Source: Daphnia pulex (lineage: Eukaryota > Arthropoda > Branchiopoda > Diplostraca > Daphniidae). Taken from it: 64,000 bases of DNA. Each line of letters begins with the position of its first letter. The first letter of the stretch is position 1. The notes under the pieces are model-generated. The model was given only the letters and a program-made list of their open reading frames with translations. It made no database searches and was not told where the DNA came from. Location of the stretch: contig NC_060027.1 of the NCBI RefSeq assembly GCF_021134715.1, forward strand, positions 2,170,001 through 2,234,000. The letters run 5' to 3'. Positions 25,125 through 37,784 of the stretch are shown here, one piece after another. The position numbers and the translations under genes are program-made.

Positions 25125-26109
25125 TTATTCCCTCTGGGACAACTTTTGGCGAGCCAACTTCTTCTTTGAAACCTTCTTTTTGTTGGTAACTTCCTCCTCC
25201 TTGACTTTGGAAACAATGTCTTCCTTCTCAGCCAGGATGACTTCCATGTGGCAAGGGCTGCTCATGTATGGGTTGATTCTTCCGTGAGCACGGTATGTTC
25301 GCCGACGCATGTATGGAGCACGGTTAATCTGTAAAACAGAGAAGTAATTTTAGACAACTCCTCTTTAAACTTGAAAATGAATTGACAATTCAATTTAAGT
25401 CAGATCCGTCTTGAAACATTGCAATCTGTCAGCTAGTAGTCTAGAATGCTTAGGGTTATAATCACACTATTTTGAAAAAAACTTTACACTATGATTCACT
25501 CCTGTACCTGAATGTGATCGATGACCAAGTGATCAACATCTAGACCCTTGAGGTCAGCATTGGACTCAGCATTCTTCAACAACTGCAGAAGGAACTCTGC
25601 AGACTTCTTGGGCCAACGTCCCTGGGTGGTACCCCATTGTTTAGCCTGCAAAGCAAAACATAGAGATTAGACTCCAAATAGTGGAAAGGCAACACGTTGA
25701 ATCTTTCTTTAATGTCAGATCCGTCTTGAAACATTGCAATCTGTCAGCACTTTGTCTAGAATGCTTGGAGTTATAATCACACAATTTGGTCAATTTAATT
25801 CATACAAAAGAAATGAGCTACTAACCTGAGCACACCGGCCGACACCTCCGTTGTAACGACGGAATGGAACACACTCCTTATGCTGGATGACGTTCTTGAG
25901 GAAAGCAACAGCCCTCTTCAATGGCATACGCTTAATGGTGTTGGCAGCCTCCCTCGTGTTCTATTCAATCAAATTCAAGTCGTACGTTAAGAAACTTTCA
26001 CAAGCGCGAGTATATGTTAAAACAATACCTTGAAGTGAACGCGGAGGTTGGAGCCCCTAGCCTTGCATGACTTGGTCGGGTTGTCCGGTTCACGCGAATA
26101 TCGACCCAT
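25125..26109 (-). CDS. RPL17: 60S ribosomal protein L17 (uL22)
   Basis: Four coding exons (complement): 26029..26109, 25826..25960, 25508..25645 and 25125..25328; 185 residues, the normal length. The protein starts [20 protein letters not shown] and keeps the uL22 core: [38 protein letters not shown] and the [20 protein letters not shown] loop that reaches the exit tunnel. It ends in a basic [12 protein letters not shown] tail. A leader exon lies upstream (about 26243-26293). Two introns carry paired snoRNA-like sequences. The stop codon sits inside a GAATAAAC, so a polyadenylation hexamer overlaps the end of the coding sequence. Confidence 0.97.
25396..25470 (-). ncRNA. Box C/D snoRNA candidate A in the last RPL17 intron
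   Basis: Read on the host strand, it has a C-like box GTGATTA (25459-25465), an internal CTGA (D') and a D box CTGA (25400-25403). The 12 bases just upstream of box D (GTTTCAAGACGG, plus AT next to the box) are complementary to CCGTCTTGAAAC, a universally conserved segment of large-subunit rRNA, as a 2'-O-methylation guide should be. Vertebrate RPL17 introns also host C/D snoRNAs (SNORD58 group). The C box has one departure from RUGAUGA and the terminal stem is weak. Confidence 0.7.
25711..25785 (-). ncRNA. Box C/D snoRNA candidate B in the middle RPL17 intron
   Basis: A close paralogue of the copy in the next intron: same GTGATTA C-like box (25774-25780), same D box CTGA (25715-25718) and the identical GTTTCAAGACGG guide. 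The bases before D' differ (GACAAAGTG against GACTACTAG). Conservation of the box-D guide within otherwise unconserved introns supports a functional RNA. Confidence 0.7.
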
Positions 26110-26242
26110 TTCTACACAAAATTGAACAGTTTAATGTAACACACGATAAAAACGTAATTTAATGGATCAACAAAGAACCACGACAAGTTAAAGATGTTTT
26201 AAATATCTTTGGATAACAGAAAGAGAACTCTCGTTGACTTAC

Positions 26243-26293
26243 TTCAGAAGTGTTTGAGGGTACAAGAGAAACACCGAACCAAGAAAGAGGACT
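26243..26293 (-). promoter_or_regulatory. RPL17 non-coding leader exon with 5' TOP tract
   Basis: On the minus strand a pyrimidine tract CCTCTTTCTTGG (about 26282-26293) resembles the terminal oligopyrimidine start of ribosomal protein mRNAs. The exon runs to a donor GAA|GTAAGTCAAC near 26243, with the acceptor just before the ATG (TTGTGTAG|AA ATGGG). TOP control by mTOR/LARP1 is inferred from the gene class. Confidence 0.6.
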
Positions 26294-26741
26294 AAGGTTA
26301 ACTCCTCTCTCTGCCAATAGGTGGATTCCGCTTCCATAGGGTGCGTTCTTAAATTTTCGTGAATATAATCAATTTTACAATTTTTAAAATTATTGTCGCA
26401 ATTGTGAAATGTAAATATATTTATTATTTTTCAAAATAAAATAAATGTCAGTTTGCAAATATAATGGAAATGTGTGTTGAAATATTAAAAATTGCAACTA
26501 CGGATTGTCCGAGGGTTGACTCTTGTCAAAACTTTTTCGCTGAACAATTTTGCAATTCTGATCTGTTGATATAGCCAGCCTACTTGTTTATTCGTGTTTG
26601 AGTTCCGCCAATAAGTTTTCTTTTGATGCATTTTTTTATATAGAGAAGGAACTGGAAGAACTTTTACTGTCATCATAAGCTGAGCGAGTTCATTTTAGTT
26701 GTAAAGCTTACGAATTTCATACATCGGAAACGAAAGGCAAA

Positions 26742-28491
<1,750 letters not shown>

Positions 28492-29359
28492 ATTTGTTTA
28501 TTTTTTTTCTCTCCATCTGATAAACTTTAACAACTTTATTGTTAAAAGAAAGTCCATTTTTTTCTTCTTGTGCTTTTTCTAACTAAAAAAATCTTGGAAG
28601 ATTACATTGGCGTTCACACACTATCCATCCAACAGTAGCACCCCAAGTCCTTGGGCTGGAAAATCTTCTGTTTCGTTTCGAGGATTCTATTTACTTGTCT
28701 ACTCATCCGCCCAATTTACCACAGGGTAAGTGGATGTATTGTTTGTTTTGTTTCTTCTTTTCCAAATTTTCAGTCATAGAATTTCTGTGCGCTGCTGTGA
28801 CATACGACGCGATCATACGCACAAAGTCGATCCAGCATTCTTCCAATGTGTATCTACTCTTTGTTTTCCCCGCCACACTCCAATCTTTTTGTCAAACCGT
28901 GAAGCTGCATAGTTAACAATCAAGATGAATTTTTCATCTTTGGTGTCAAGGCTTTGGAAAGAAAAGATGAGGAGGTTGGAATTTTCTTGTTGACGATTTT
29001 GGAGCGTTGTGGACTCACCCAAAACGAACATTCCAAGTTATCCTCCTATTCTTTCTTTTTCTACAATCTTCCTGGCCCGCGCCGTTTATTAGTTGCAATT
29101 TCTTTCTTTATTCTATTTCCCATCCCTTCTTTTAATGTATAGAAGAGAAGAAAAAAAAATCTGTGTCAACTCGTGGAAGAAATTGTCGCCATTGTGTGTG
29201 CTGTTGGACTCGGCAGAGTAAAGATGGTCCAGAGCTAATTGTTTAGTTTTTTTTTGTTTTTCTTTTCTTTGCTTTGAAACGAAGAATGAATGCACAGAAT
29301 TACGTGTGATTTAGGTTTCTTCATGAATCAAAATAAAAACAAGGAAAAAGAGACGTGTC
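28492..29359. other. Convergent 3' region between MEK and INTS14
   Basis: About 870 bp of pyrimidine- and A-rich sequence between two converging genes; contains AATAAAAAC near 29331 on the plus strand as a possible distal MEK polyadenylation signal. No coding exon was supported. Confidence 0.5.
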
Positions 29360-31352
29360 TCAATCATCGTGAGTGAATTTAGTGCGCAGTGCGGTGATAT
29401 TGTGGCGAACGTCCCTGGACAGTCGAAGCTGGGCAGAAGCATGAGTCAGCTGCATGGCGCAATCTGGATGTGCAGTATGCGGCAAAAGTGTACACTCTCT
29501 ATCTAAAATGACGGCCATAGTCTCCAACAGATCTGCAAACCCCATGGAGAGTGCTGCTCGTTTGAGCCGGTTGAGTTCCTTCAAGTTAATAAAAACAAAA
29601 GGTTAACTAGTTTTTGGTTTTAAAAAACATTTTGTGGATTCGGCATCACCTTGTAAAAGTGTTGAGTCTTATCGGGCATTTTCCTAGCGTGGCGCAAGAT
29701 TTTCTGAATGTCAGCTTGAAGATTGCCAGGTTGAACCCAGACGACACAGCTTTGGGCATAGCTGCGCTTTTCATTAGGTTTGATGGGAAAAGTGGTGAAA
29801 CTGCCAGGAGAAGTTGCTTCACTGAATGACCCAAGCAAACTCAAATCACCTAACCAAGGTATGCACTTCGTTCCTTTAAATTTAATTCCATATTTAGTAG
29901 GATCCAAAAATTCACTTGAATAAACTGTGATTGTTTTACCTGGTTCAAAGATGGATAACATCAAATTTGATTTCTTTTTACTGTCTGCCCAAGAGTATAG
30001 CAGACCGTACCACTTTTCTCCTACATTGCATATAGCGCCCATATTTTCAACCTTGAAATTAAAGGTTGAAATTATTTTTTTAAAGGGTTATAAAGAATAG
30101 TAGTTACTTTAAGGGCGCCATGAAGTAGGACACAGAAAGAAGGATTCTTTCCTTCTTCTGGCGTAGCCAAAAGATCGTCTTCACCTTCTCCTTCCGCTTT
30201 TAGCTCAACCAACGAAGCATCACTCTTGTTAGCTGAGTGTACGGGAAGTACTAAGTGTCTGGATACAGCAGGCGGACTTGCTACGTCAATGAGATCGACA
30301 AAACCACATATGGTGATATCTTTAGAAATCTTACAGTGTATAACTTCCATGTCTCCAATATGGTGATGATCCTTTGAAATTTAAAAATAGTTTGATCGTT
30401 ACTATTACATTGAAAAATGCTTTCTGCGTTACTTACTCGAGGAGGAGGGTACAACAAAATGGAATCCGAAAGTGATCCTGACCGTAGAGTCCCTTCGAAT
30501 GAACTGTAATGGAGTTCGGCAATTTTCGTGAACATGTTTTGCACACTCTGAAAGAAATGGCTAAATAGTAAAGTTTGAATTTCACAAATTAGCACCAATT
30601 TAAACCTTTAAAGAGAGTCCTCCTTCAGGTACAAAAACACTTCCTTCTGCACCAGAAAGATCAATTATTTTCTGATAGACTGGCATACTAACAGCCAAGG
30701 CAGGATCATCTGGACTTGTGATAGCTATGACATGGAATTTGGCTGGAAAATTGAAGGGTAGGAAGGGTAAGGCTTCTTCTGGTCTGGTAGAACCTCTCTG
30801 GCCATTCAGCAGGGTACGTGACAGACCTAGAATGTTGAGACTGGAACTTCCATCAGTAATGAGGAGTACCTGAACCCCCCCAAAAAAGATGAAGATAGTC
30901 ATGTTGTGTCTCAGTCAAGTCCAGATAAAAATAATATGGCACTAGGGATATTTTTCATACATGACAAGGTGTGTTTTGACCCCATTCATCATTGATCAGT
31001 ATACTGACACCATGCAGTGCAGCTTCTAAATATGTCTTATCTCTGTCTTCAATATTTTGTAGTTTGGCTCTAACTGCATCATAATCTCTTGTAAATGAGC
31101 TGAGGATCTCATACATAGAAGAGAAGACAACCTACATATTTCAAAATATTAGTAATTCAGCATTCTTCAATTACAGAACTGTTGACCAACCAATGAAACA
31201 AACTCAAGTTTTGAGTGAGTGTTGAGGTGGTCCAATAAAACATTAATTCCGTGAATGGCTAGATGTTTCCTCTGGTATTCTTCTTCTTCTTCAGGAGTAC
31301 TCACAACCCTTGACATGGAAAGCGATACGTCTAATACGATCGCAAGAGGCAT
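29360..31352 (-). CDS. INTS14: Integrator complex subunit 14 (VWA9)
   Basis: Seven exons (complement): 31191..31352, 30961..31131, 30606..30869, 30437..30547, 30108..30371, 29650..30051 and 29360..29578; 530 residues (human 518). A von Willebrand A domain fills residues 1 to about 200, with a metal-site motif DVSLSMS at residues 8-14 and LLITDGSSS inside. A beta-rich middle domain follows, then a helical C-terminus (FYKELNRLKRAALSMGFADLLE). INTS14 forms a module with INTS13 and INTS10 that binds nucleic acid in the Integrator complex, which cleaves snRNA and attenuated mRNA transcripts; that role is family knowledge. The gene is divergent from the CTDSPL gene, about 470 bp away. Confidence 0.95.
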
Positions 31353-31824
31353 TTTTAGTTATTTAACACAAATTTTCGTCCATCAACAACAGCAATTAAT
31401 ATTTTAAAAATTAATGTCGTCTGCAGACCAAACAACAAATAGTTGACTTATACGATTTTATGGCAATGTTGCGCCTGACATTTACGCCACGGAGCGGCCG
31501 ACTATGGAACTATATAGTTCTTAATCTAGCCGCTACGCGGTACAGTTTCTGAGACCAAATCCCTATACTCCGCCATTTTGCATTTTCGTTAAACGAAAGC
31601 CTGTGAAAAACTGACTGCCTGGTGTTGTCTGTTTTGTGTACGTCCCGAATGTTGGTGTGTGTAACCGCGTTACGGGCGAAAATCACCCAATATTGTGTGA
31701 TTGTCCGACGTGCTTCACAAAAATAGATTCCATAGTTGCTGAATTTTTATGGAATTGAATCGCGCCTTGAAATTCGACGGAGGAGGTAGAGAGAGTGGCG
31801 CCATTGACAAATGTCGAAGTTGAA
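31353..31824. promoter_or_regulatory. Bidirectional promoter and leader region of INTS14 and CTDSPL
   Basis: A 472 bp gap between two divergent starts. The right part is CTDSPL leader and carries a 24-codon uORF (31749-31823) ending one base before the main ATG. A second, overlapping uORF opens at 31811. Confidence 0.6.
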
Positions 31825-33427
31825 ATGGAGGCGTCGTCCATCATCACCCAGGTTACCCGTGAAGAGGATCAGATAACCAGCTTTGCCCAAGAAAAAGGTG
31901 ATTTATGCTTAATTTTCGAAGGATCGCCGAATTTATTTTACCCTAGTTATCTTTCCACTCGGCTTAATAGACAGCCGGGAATGGAGGGAAACTGCATGTG
32001 TTGTCTGTGTGTACATGTATGTCTGTGTTTGTGTGTGTGTATGTTCTGTGTTCCTATAAGGTGTGGGAGGGGTTGGGAAGATCAAGGGGAGGGGTATTAG
32101 GTAAAGAAGGATTGAGAGTGGAGGTGAGGCTCACAAGTGAAATCTCTGTGCCCCACAGCTATAGCCTTAACCCCAATTGTAAGCCTATTCATTCATTCAT
32201 TGTCTCGCTGTTTGATTTTTCAGTTATTGTAAAAACAGTCAGTGGTTCTAGCAGCACCACTGGTAGCGTTAAAAAATCGGCTAGAGGTTTCCTGAGGTCC
32301 TTGTTCTGTTGCTTGGGGAGGCGAGGCAGCTCTGATCAAAGCAACAAATCATCTAATAATGGTAAAAACATTAAAATGTTAAGTAGTGTGATAATTTTTT
32401 TAGTTTTGTTTTGATATTCTTGAAATTCAGGTGGCAACTTAGTTATTAATGGAGGAGGAGCAGGTAACGGAGGTGGTTTTGACACTGACAGTGGAGAAGA
32501 AAATGGACGTTGCTCACCTTTGTTACAGCAAGCTTCAGCAAAGTATCTTTTGCCTGTGCCTCACTATCAGGATAGTCAAAGAAAGTGCATGGTGATAGAT
32601 CTGGACGAAACGTTGGTCCACAGCTCCTTCAAGGTAAGGATAGACGTTGTTTTTCGACGATTTGTATCTTGGCACACGTTTCTTGAACGGGTGCCAAGTT
32701 ATTCGCCTGCCCTGAATGAAGTTTACCCATTCCCCCAGCATTTGGCTGCTAGTTAACTGTTTATTTTTGTTTCGACCACCCGACCCCCTCCCACCACCTT
32801 CTCTTCTTTTATTAATTTTTGCTTTATTTAACAGCCCATAAGCAATGCGGATTTTATCGTTCCCGTGGAGATTGATGGTACAGTCCACCAAGTGTATGTG
32901 CTCAAACGGCCACACGTAGATGAATTCCTGCGCAAAATGGGCGAGCTCTATGAATGCGTGTTGTTTACGGCCAGCTTGGCTAAATATGCTGATCCTGTAG
33001 CTGACCTATTGGATCAGTGGGGCGTCTTCCGATCGCGCCTCTTCCGGGAATCATGCGTCTTCCATCGAGGGAACTACGTAAAAGATTTGAGCCGACTTGG
33101 AAGGGAACTCCAAAAAGTTGTTATCATAGACAATTCGCCTGCTTCTTATATCTTCCATCCTGACAATGCCGTAAGTTAATTTTATTGTGCTTTCAATGCG
33201 AATCTGTAGTTATAATCGACTGGCTTTTACAGGTACCAGTCGCTTCATGGTTTGATGATATGTCTGACTCGGAACTATTGGACTTGATCCCCTTTTTTGA
33301 GCGACTCAGCCAGGTTGACAATGTCTACACAGTTTTGCGTAATTCGAATCACGCTGCACTGACCAACCGTAGCGATTCGCTCAATCCCAACGTCGATTTG
33401 AACTCGATCCCAATCAATGTGCCCTAA
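31825..33427 (+). CDS. CTDSPL: CTD small phosphatase-like protein (SCP family)
   Basis: Five exons: 31825..31897, 32224..32361, 32431..32633, 32835..33170 and 33233..33427; 314 residues. The N-terminus [15 protein letters not shown] matches the SCP family start, and [10 protein letters not shown] is the typical basic, palmitoylation-prone patch. The catalytic HAD-type domain has [12 protein letters not shown] with the nucleophile and acid aspartates, then [61 protein letters not shown] and [15 protein letters not shown]. These enzymes remove phosphate from Ser5 of the RNA polymerase II CTD and from SMADs and REST. ATG 31825 was preferred because it gives the conserved start; the frame is open slightly upstream but without another ATG. 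Confidence 0.96.
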
Positions 33428-36261
33428 CCCATCTCCTTCTCGTAAGACGGACGATCCATCCAATGTAGGGGTTTTTTTTTACAAATTTCAATCCTAACCT
33501 AATGTAACGCCGACTCTTATCTAGATTGTGAGTGATTTTAATCTCGTCGCGAGCCTTCGGTGTGGCCTTTTGTCTTGTTTTTTTTTTTCTCCCAAGCAGC
33601 TAAATGACTTAAAAAGAAGAAGTAAAGTTTTTGTCGACTCGTGTTTCACACAAGTGCATGTTAACGGACCACACCAATTGGCCAAAAATTTAAATCAAGT
33701 TATCCCCATTACTTTTTTGTGAGACGGTTGTGCGTTATTTGTGAGCGTAATTTCCATCGTCCACTGAGTGGTTGTTTCACGTACGAGAAAAGTGCCTGCC
33801 TCTTTCATCATTCATTATCTATCCGCCCGTCAACCCGCGTTGGAAACGACAAGATTTTGCTGCGACACACGTCTAGCTTTACATAGACAAGGGGATAGTA
33901 AACAACAAAATTAAAATAACCACCTGACCATCGTTTCAATGACCTTTGATATCTACTTTTTTTTCCTGAAAAAAAAAATAATAATTTGATTGGTTGTATT
34001 TTGTAGATAACTTTTGAATCTACAGCTGCACTATTCGCTGTAAATAAGAAAAACTCCCACTTTAGATTTTCGATCTATATTGGATTGGTTGCGTTGGATA
34101 ATTCTTTTTGGGGTCAAGTGCCTTGTTTTTTTCATCATGTTTTTTTTTCTTAAAAATAATTAAATTGTTCTTCCCGTGAGGAAAAATTATCCATCGCTCC
34201 GATCACTAACTCGTGTTCAGAAATCCATTCTTGTAACATTGGAAAATCGTGTTCCGTTTTCTTTTCTAGGTGTCCTTCCTCATTGATTTCTAATTCCTTA
34301 ACTCAGACCCGTTATCATTTTTTTCGCCTTTCTTGCTCACCTATTCCCTACACACCTTGGACTTGGATTAAATCTGTAGAGACGTAATCCAAAGTTCGAT
34401 GGATGTTTATTAAAAAGAAAACAAACGAGGTCTGTCTCGTGAGTTTGGTTTTCCCCGCGCCCTTTCACTCTTCACTTATTTCATCCGCCGGTGTTGATTC
34501 CTTGAAAAGTTTATTATTTCTATAATTTCTCGCTAATGTTTTATAACCATTTTTTACGCTTGTGGTTACATCCACCATTCACGCCAGCTAAACCTAAAAC
34601 ATCAATATTACTTTAAAGTGTTATGTCATTCATTTTTCTGTTCCCCCCCTCTCCGCCTTGACTTTTGTTACCGTTGGTTTGTTTGTTTCTTTGTGTCTTC
34701 TTCGCCGTTTCTGTTGATTGGAGCATCCGTATCACTTTTTCCACGCCAAGGATAATGTCGTTTTAAACGATCCTTTGTCCTTTGCCCCTCATCTCAGCCG
34801 CAAGTGCCTCTTCCCGTTTGCGCATTTAATCCTTTAAAGGTGTGTGGGCCAGAAATGGTCTTTCAAAAGCATCACTCTTGAAAAAATCGGCAAAAGAGAT
34901 TAAACCGCATCAAATAAAACAACAAACCGGTGTGCCATATACAATCCCAATATAAGATCTTAAACAAAAGAAGAAAAAAAAAACTGTCTGGCGGTGGAGA
35001 ATTTAAGAGCAGTGAATTTTCACCTGCGCCTATCATCCATATTTTTAAAAATTTACAACAATGGACTCGCTGCCCCATCCACCACCCTCTCTCTCAACAC
35101 CCAATCCATGTATTACGTTATTAGATTAGCACCCGCGATTTCTCATCATCACCGGCTTCTTTTTTCTATCTTTTTGTGCTCAAGACGACGCAATACATAT
35201 TGATTGAGCCGATTGATGATTGGTTAACAGAAAAGTTTTACCTTGACGTCGTCAGCATATCAGGCACTCGCATTAGTTTGAAAAAGGAAGAATGTAGTGG
35301 GCACCGGGTTTAGGTAGAGGTGAGGGGTGTGTTTTCTTTTTTTCCAAGGCTGAGAAAGATCCTGGGCGACGATCATTAATTAGAAATCGTGAACCTGTCG
35401 ATAGAAAGTTGAACCTGGCCTTACTTCTTTCATATGTGCGCGCGAGTGTGTGTGTGTGTGTGATGGATACCTTATTATAAATTAATCATCTGCTCTGTAG
35501 CCACGAAATATACAAAGATATACTCATTACTTCACTCATTACTATTAATACGCATTACTTTGTTTTCTAGATTTCCGTGTTCTGTTCATCCAGCACCAGC
35601 AGAGTGGATTATTCTCTTTTCTAATGCCTATTCCAATGATCGAGAAAGAGTCTCAAATGCAGATCTCGTGAAAGTAACATTTTTTAGGTTTTGGCATTAT
35701 ATAGTCAGAAGTCTTCCTTACGCAACCAATCCTTCATTTTTATAGCACGCCGGATCCAGGTCTATGTTGTGTGTATGGTGCTAATGTTCCTTTTCCACTA
35801 CGGGACCAGAGTTCGACTTTCTTTTTTCTTCCATTCGGTTTGCCCTGCCGACCTATTTATGATGGCTGCATCTTAGATGACTCGTGAATAATTTAAAAAT
35901 CTTTATTTGTTATCTTCTGTTTATGCAATAAGTTGTTTACTAATTAATTTATCCGACTATTACCAGATCCAAATTCCATATTAGTTAACGAAAAATTCCG
36001 ATTTGGTAACTAATTTTAATTTGCCTTCGTTGCCTTTTGTTCGGTATGGTTTACTAAGCAGCTAGCACCCCTTCGTGCGTCAAGACCACACCATAACGGT
36101 ATGGGTACCAAAGCGGTACAGCCGCTTCGGTTTCTCCAGGCTATTCACTATAGAATAGATGCCATTGATGACGACAGACATCATCATGCAGAAACGCCCT
36201 ACGAAAAAAGAGACCAATAAAAGGCTGCCATGTTCATCTCTCACCTCATATGATTTGAATT
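33428..36261. other. Long 3' UTR / intergenic region after CTDSPL
   Basis: About 2.8 kb of T-rich, low-complexity DNA with a GT microsatellite near 35443-35461. Open frames here are short, AT-driven and without splice support. The first part is likely CTDSPL 3' UTR and the last few hundred bases the ABHD promoter. Confidence 0.45.
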
Positions 36262-37784
36262 ATGTCAGATTATGTTCTTAAAGGAGCTGAAAAAACTCTG
36301 ATTGACTGTAAGTAGGTTTTCTAAAAATAACTAGACTAAACTATCTATTTTGTTGTTTCAGTAGTCTCACAAGTAATTATTCTGTTTACAGCTATCAAGT
36401 TTCCACATGAAATCAGATTAGTCAACATTGGGAAGTGTATAGGAGATACTACAGAAGATAACTTCATACTAACTTTGATAGTGAACAAGAATGGAGGAAA
36501 ATCACCGTTGGTATTGCTGCATGGTTTCACATCAGGTATTGGGCTGTGGTGTCTCAATTTTGACGCTCTTGCAGAAGACAGGCCAGTATATGCAATGGAT
36601 CTTTTAGGTATATTTTAATTTACAATAGCATGTATTCACAGTCAAGTTTCAAACAAATGTGTTTGTAATAGGTTTTGGTTCTAGTAGCCGGCCTCACTTC
36701 AATACTGATGCAAATGTAGCTGAGGGAGAAATGGTAAAATTTGTTGAAGAATGGAGAAAAGGAGTTAAATTGGATCAAGATTTCATTTTGCTTGGGCATA
36801 GGTAACTTAAGTCTTGAAACTACAACTAATATTCCTCATTTGGCCATTCATTTTTGTATTTATATCCTTTATTTTGACACAGTATGGGAGCATTTGTTGC
36901 TGCAGCCTATGCACTTCGTCATCCAGACAAGGTCTCTCACTTGATTCTCGCAGATCCTTGGGGATTCTCCACTAGACCTTCTAACGCGCAAGGAATTGTA
37001 TTCAATATGCTTCAACGATTTCCCAAGTTAAATCCCCTTAAATTTATGCGATCTTCTGGACCGACATTAGGTGGGTTATCTGGCGTTTTAATTAATTAAA
37101 ATTGAAATACTAAATAAAATTATCGACGTTTACAATTTAACATACAGGACCCCAACTGGTGAAGTGTGTACGTCTTGATATTGGCCACTTGTACGGAAAA
37201 TTTTTTCCAGTTTCAGTTATTGCCCAATATATTTATGATTGCAACGCAAAACCGCCAACGTAAGCTTTAACATTTCATCGCACACACCGTTTTTCCATTT
37301 TCTTTACTATTTTATATGTTATTTTATTTTAGAGGAGAACACTGTTTTTATTCAATGGCGAGTGCGAGTCGGATGTGTTTTTCTTTTGTTGTTTTGTTTC
37401 TATACATTTATTTAAATGCGTTTCCTCAAGAGAATTCATATTTGCTTATACCTATAGATGGATAGCTTTCGATGGGCCAAGCACCCTATGAGAGACCGCA
37501 TATGTAAGCTAAAACAGAGTATACCTCTTACGTTTATTTACGGCGAATTATCTTGGGTTGATAAAAGTCCCGGAGAATTCATCAAAGAAAAGAGGGTAGG
37601 ATGTTTGGTTTATATCCATGTAAGTGAAAATACTACTTACGTATTTTAAAAAGAGAAATTGGGTGATAAATATGAACTCTATTTTTTGAAGATTATTAAA
37701 GGCGCCCGTCATCACGTGTATGCCGAAAAACCCGAGAAATTTCACGAACATGTGTTAGATGCTTGTCAGAAAGCAGATAATTAG
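36262..37784 (+). CDS. ABHD4: Alpha/beta hydrolase, ABHD4/ABHD5 family
   Basis: Eight exons: 36262..36307, 36392..36607, 36672..36801, 36883..37070, 37148..37259, 37333..37374, 37466..37595 and 37692..37784; 318 residues. Visible are the oxyanion region [27 protein letters not shown], the nucleophile elbow [30 protein letters not shown] and the catalytic-histidine region [11 protein letters not shown]. The serine in GHSMG makes it an ABHD4-type enzyme (lysophospholipase on N-acyl phospholipids), unlike vertebrate ABHD5, which has asparagine there and works as a lipase co-activator; arthropods have one gene for both. The short sixth exon and its junction were chosen to link GEHCFYSM to FRWAKHPM and are the least certain part. 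Confidence 0.88.
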
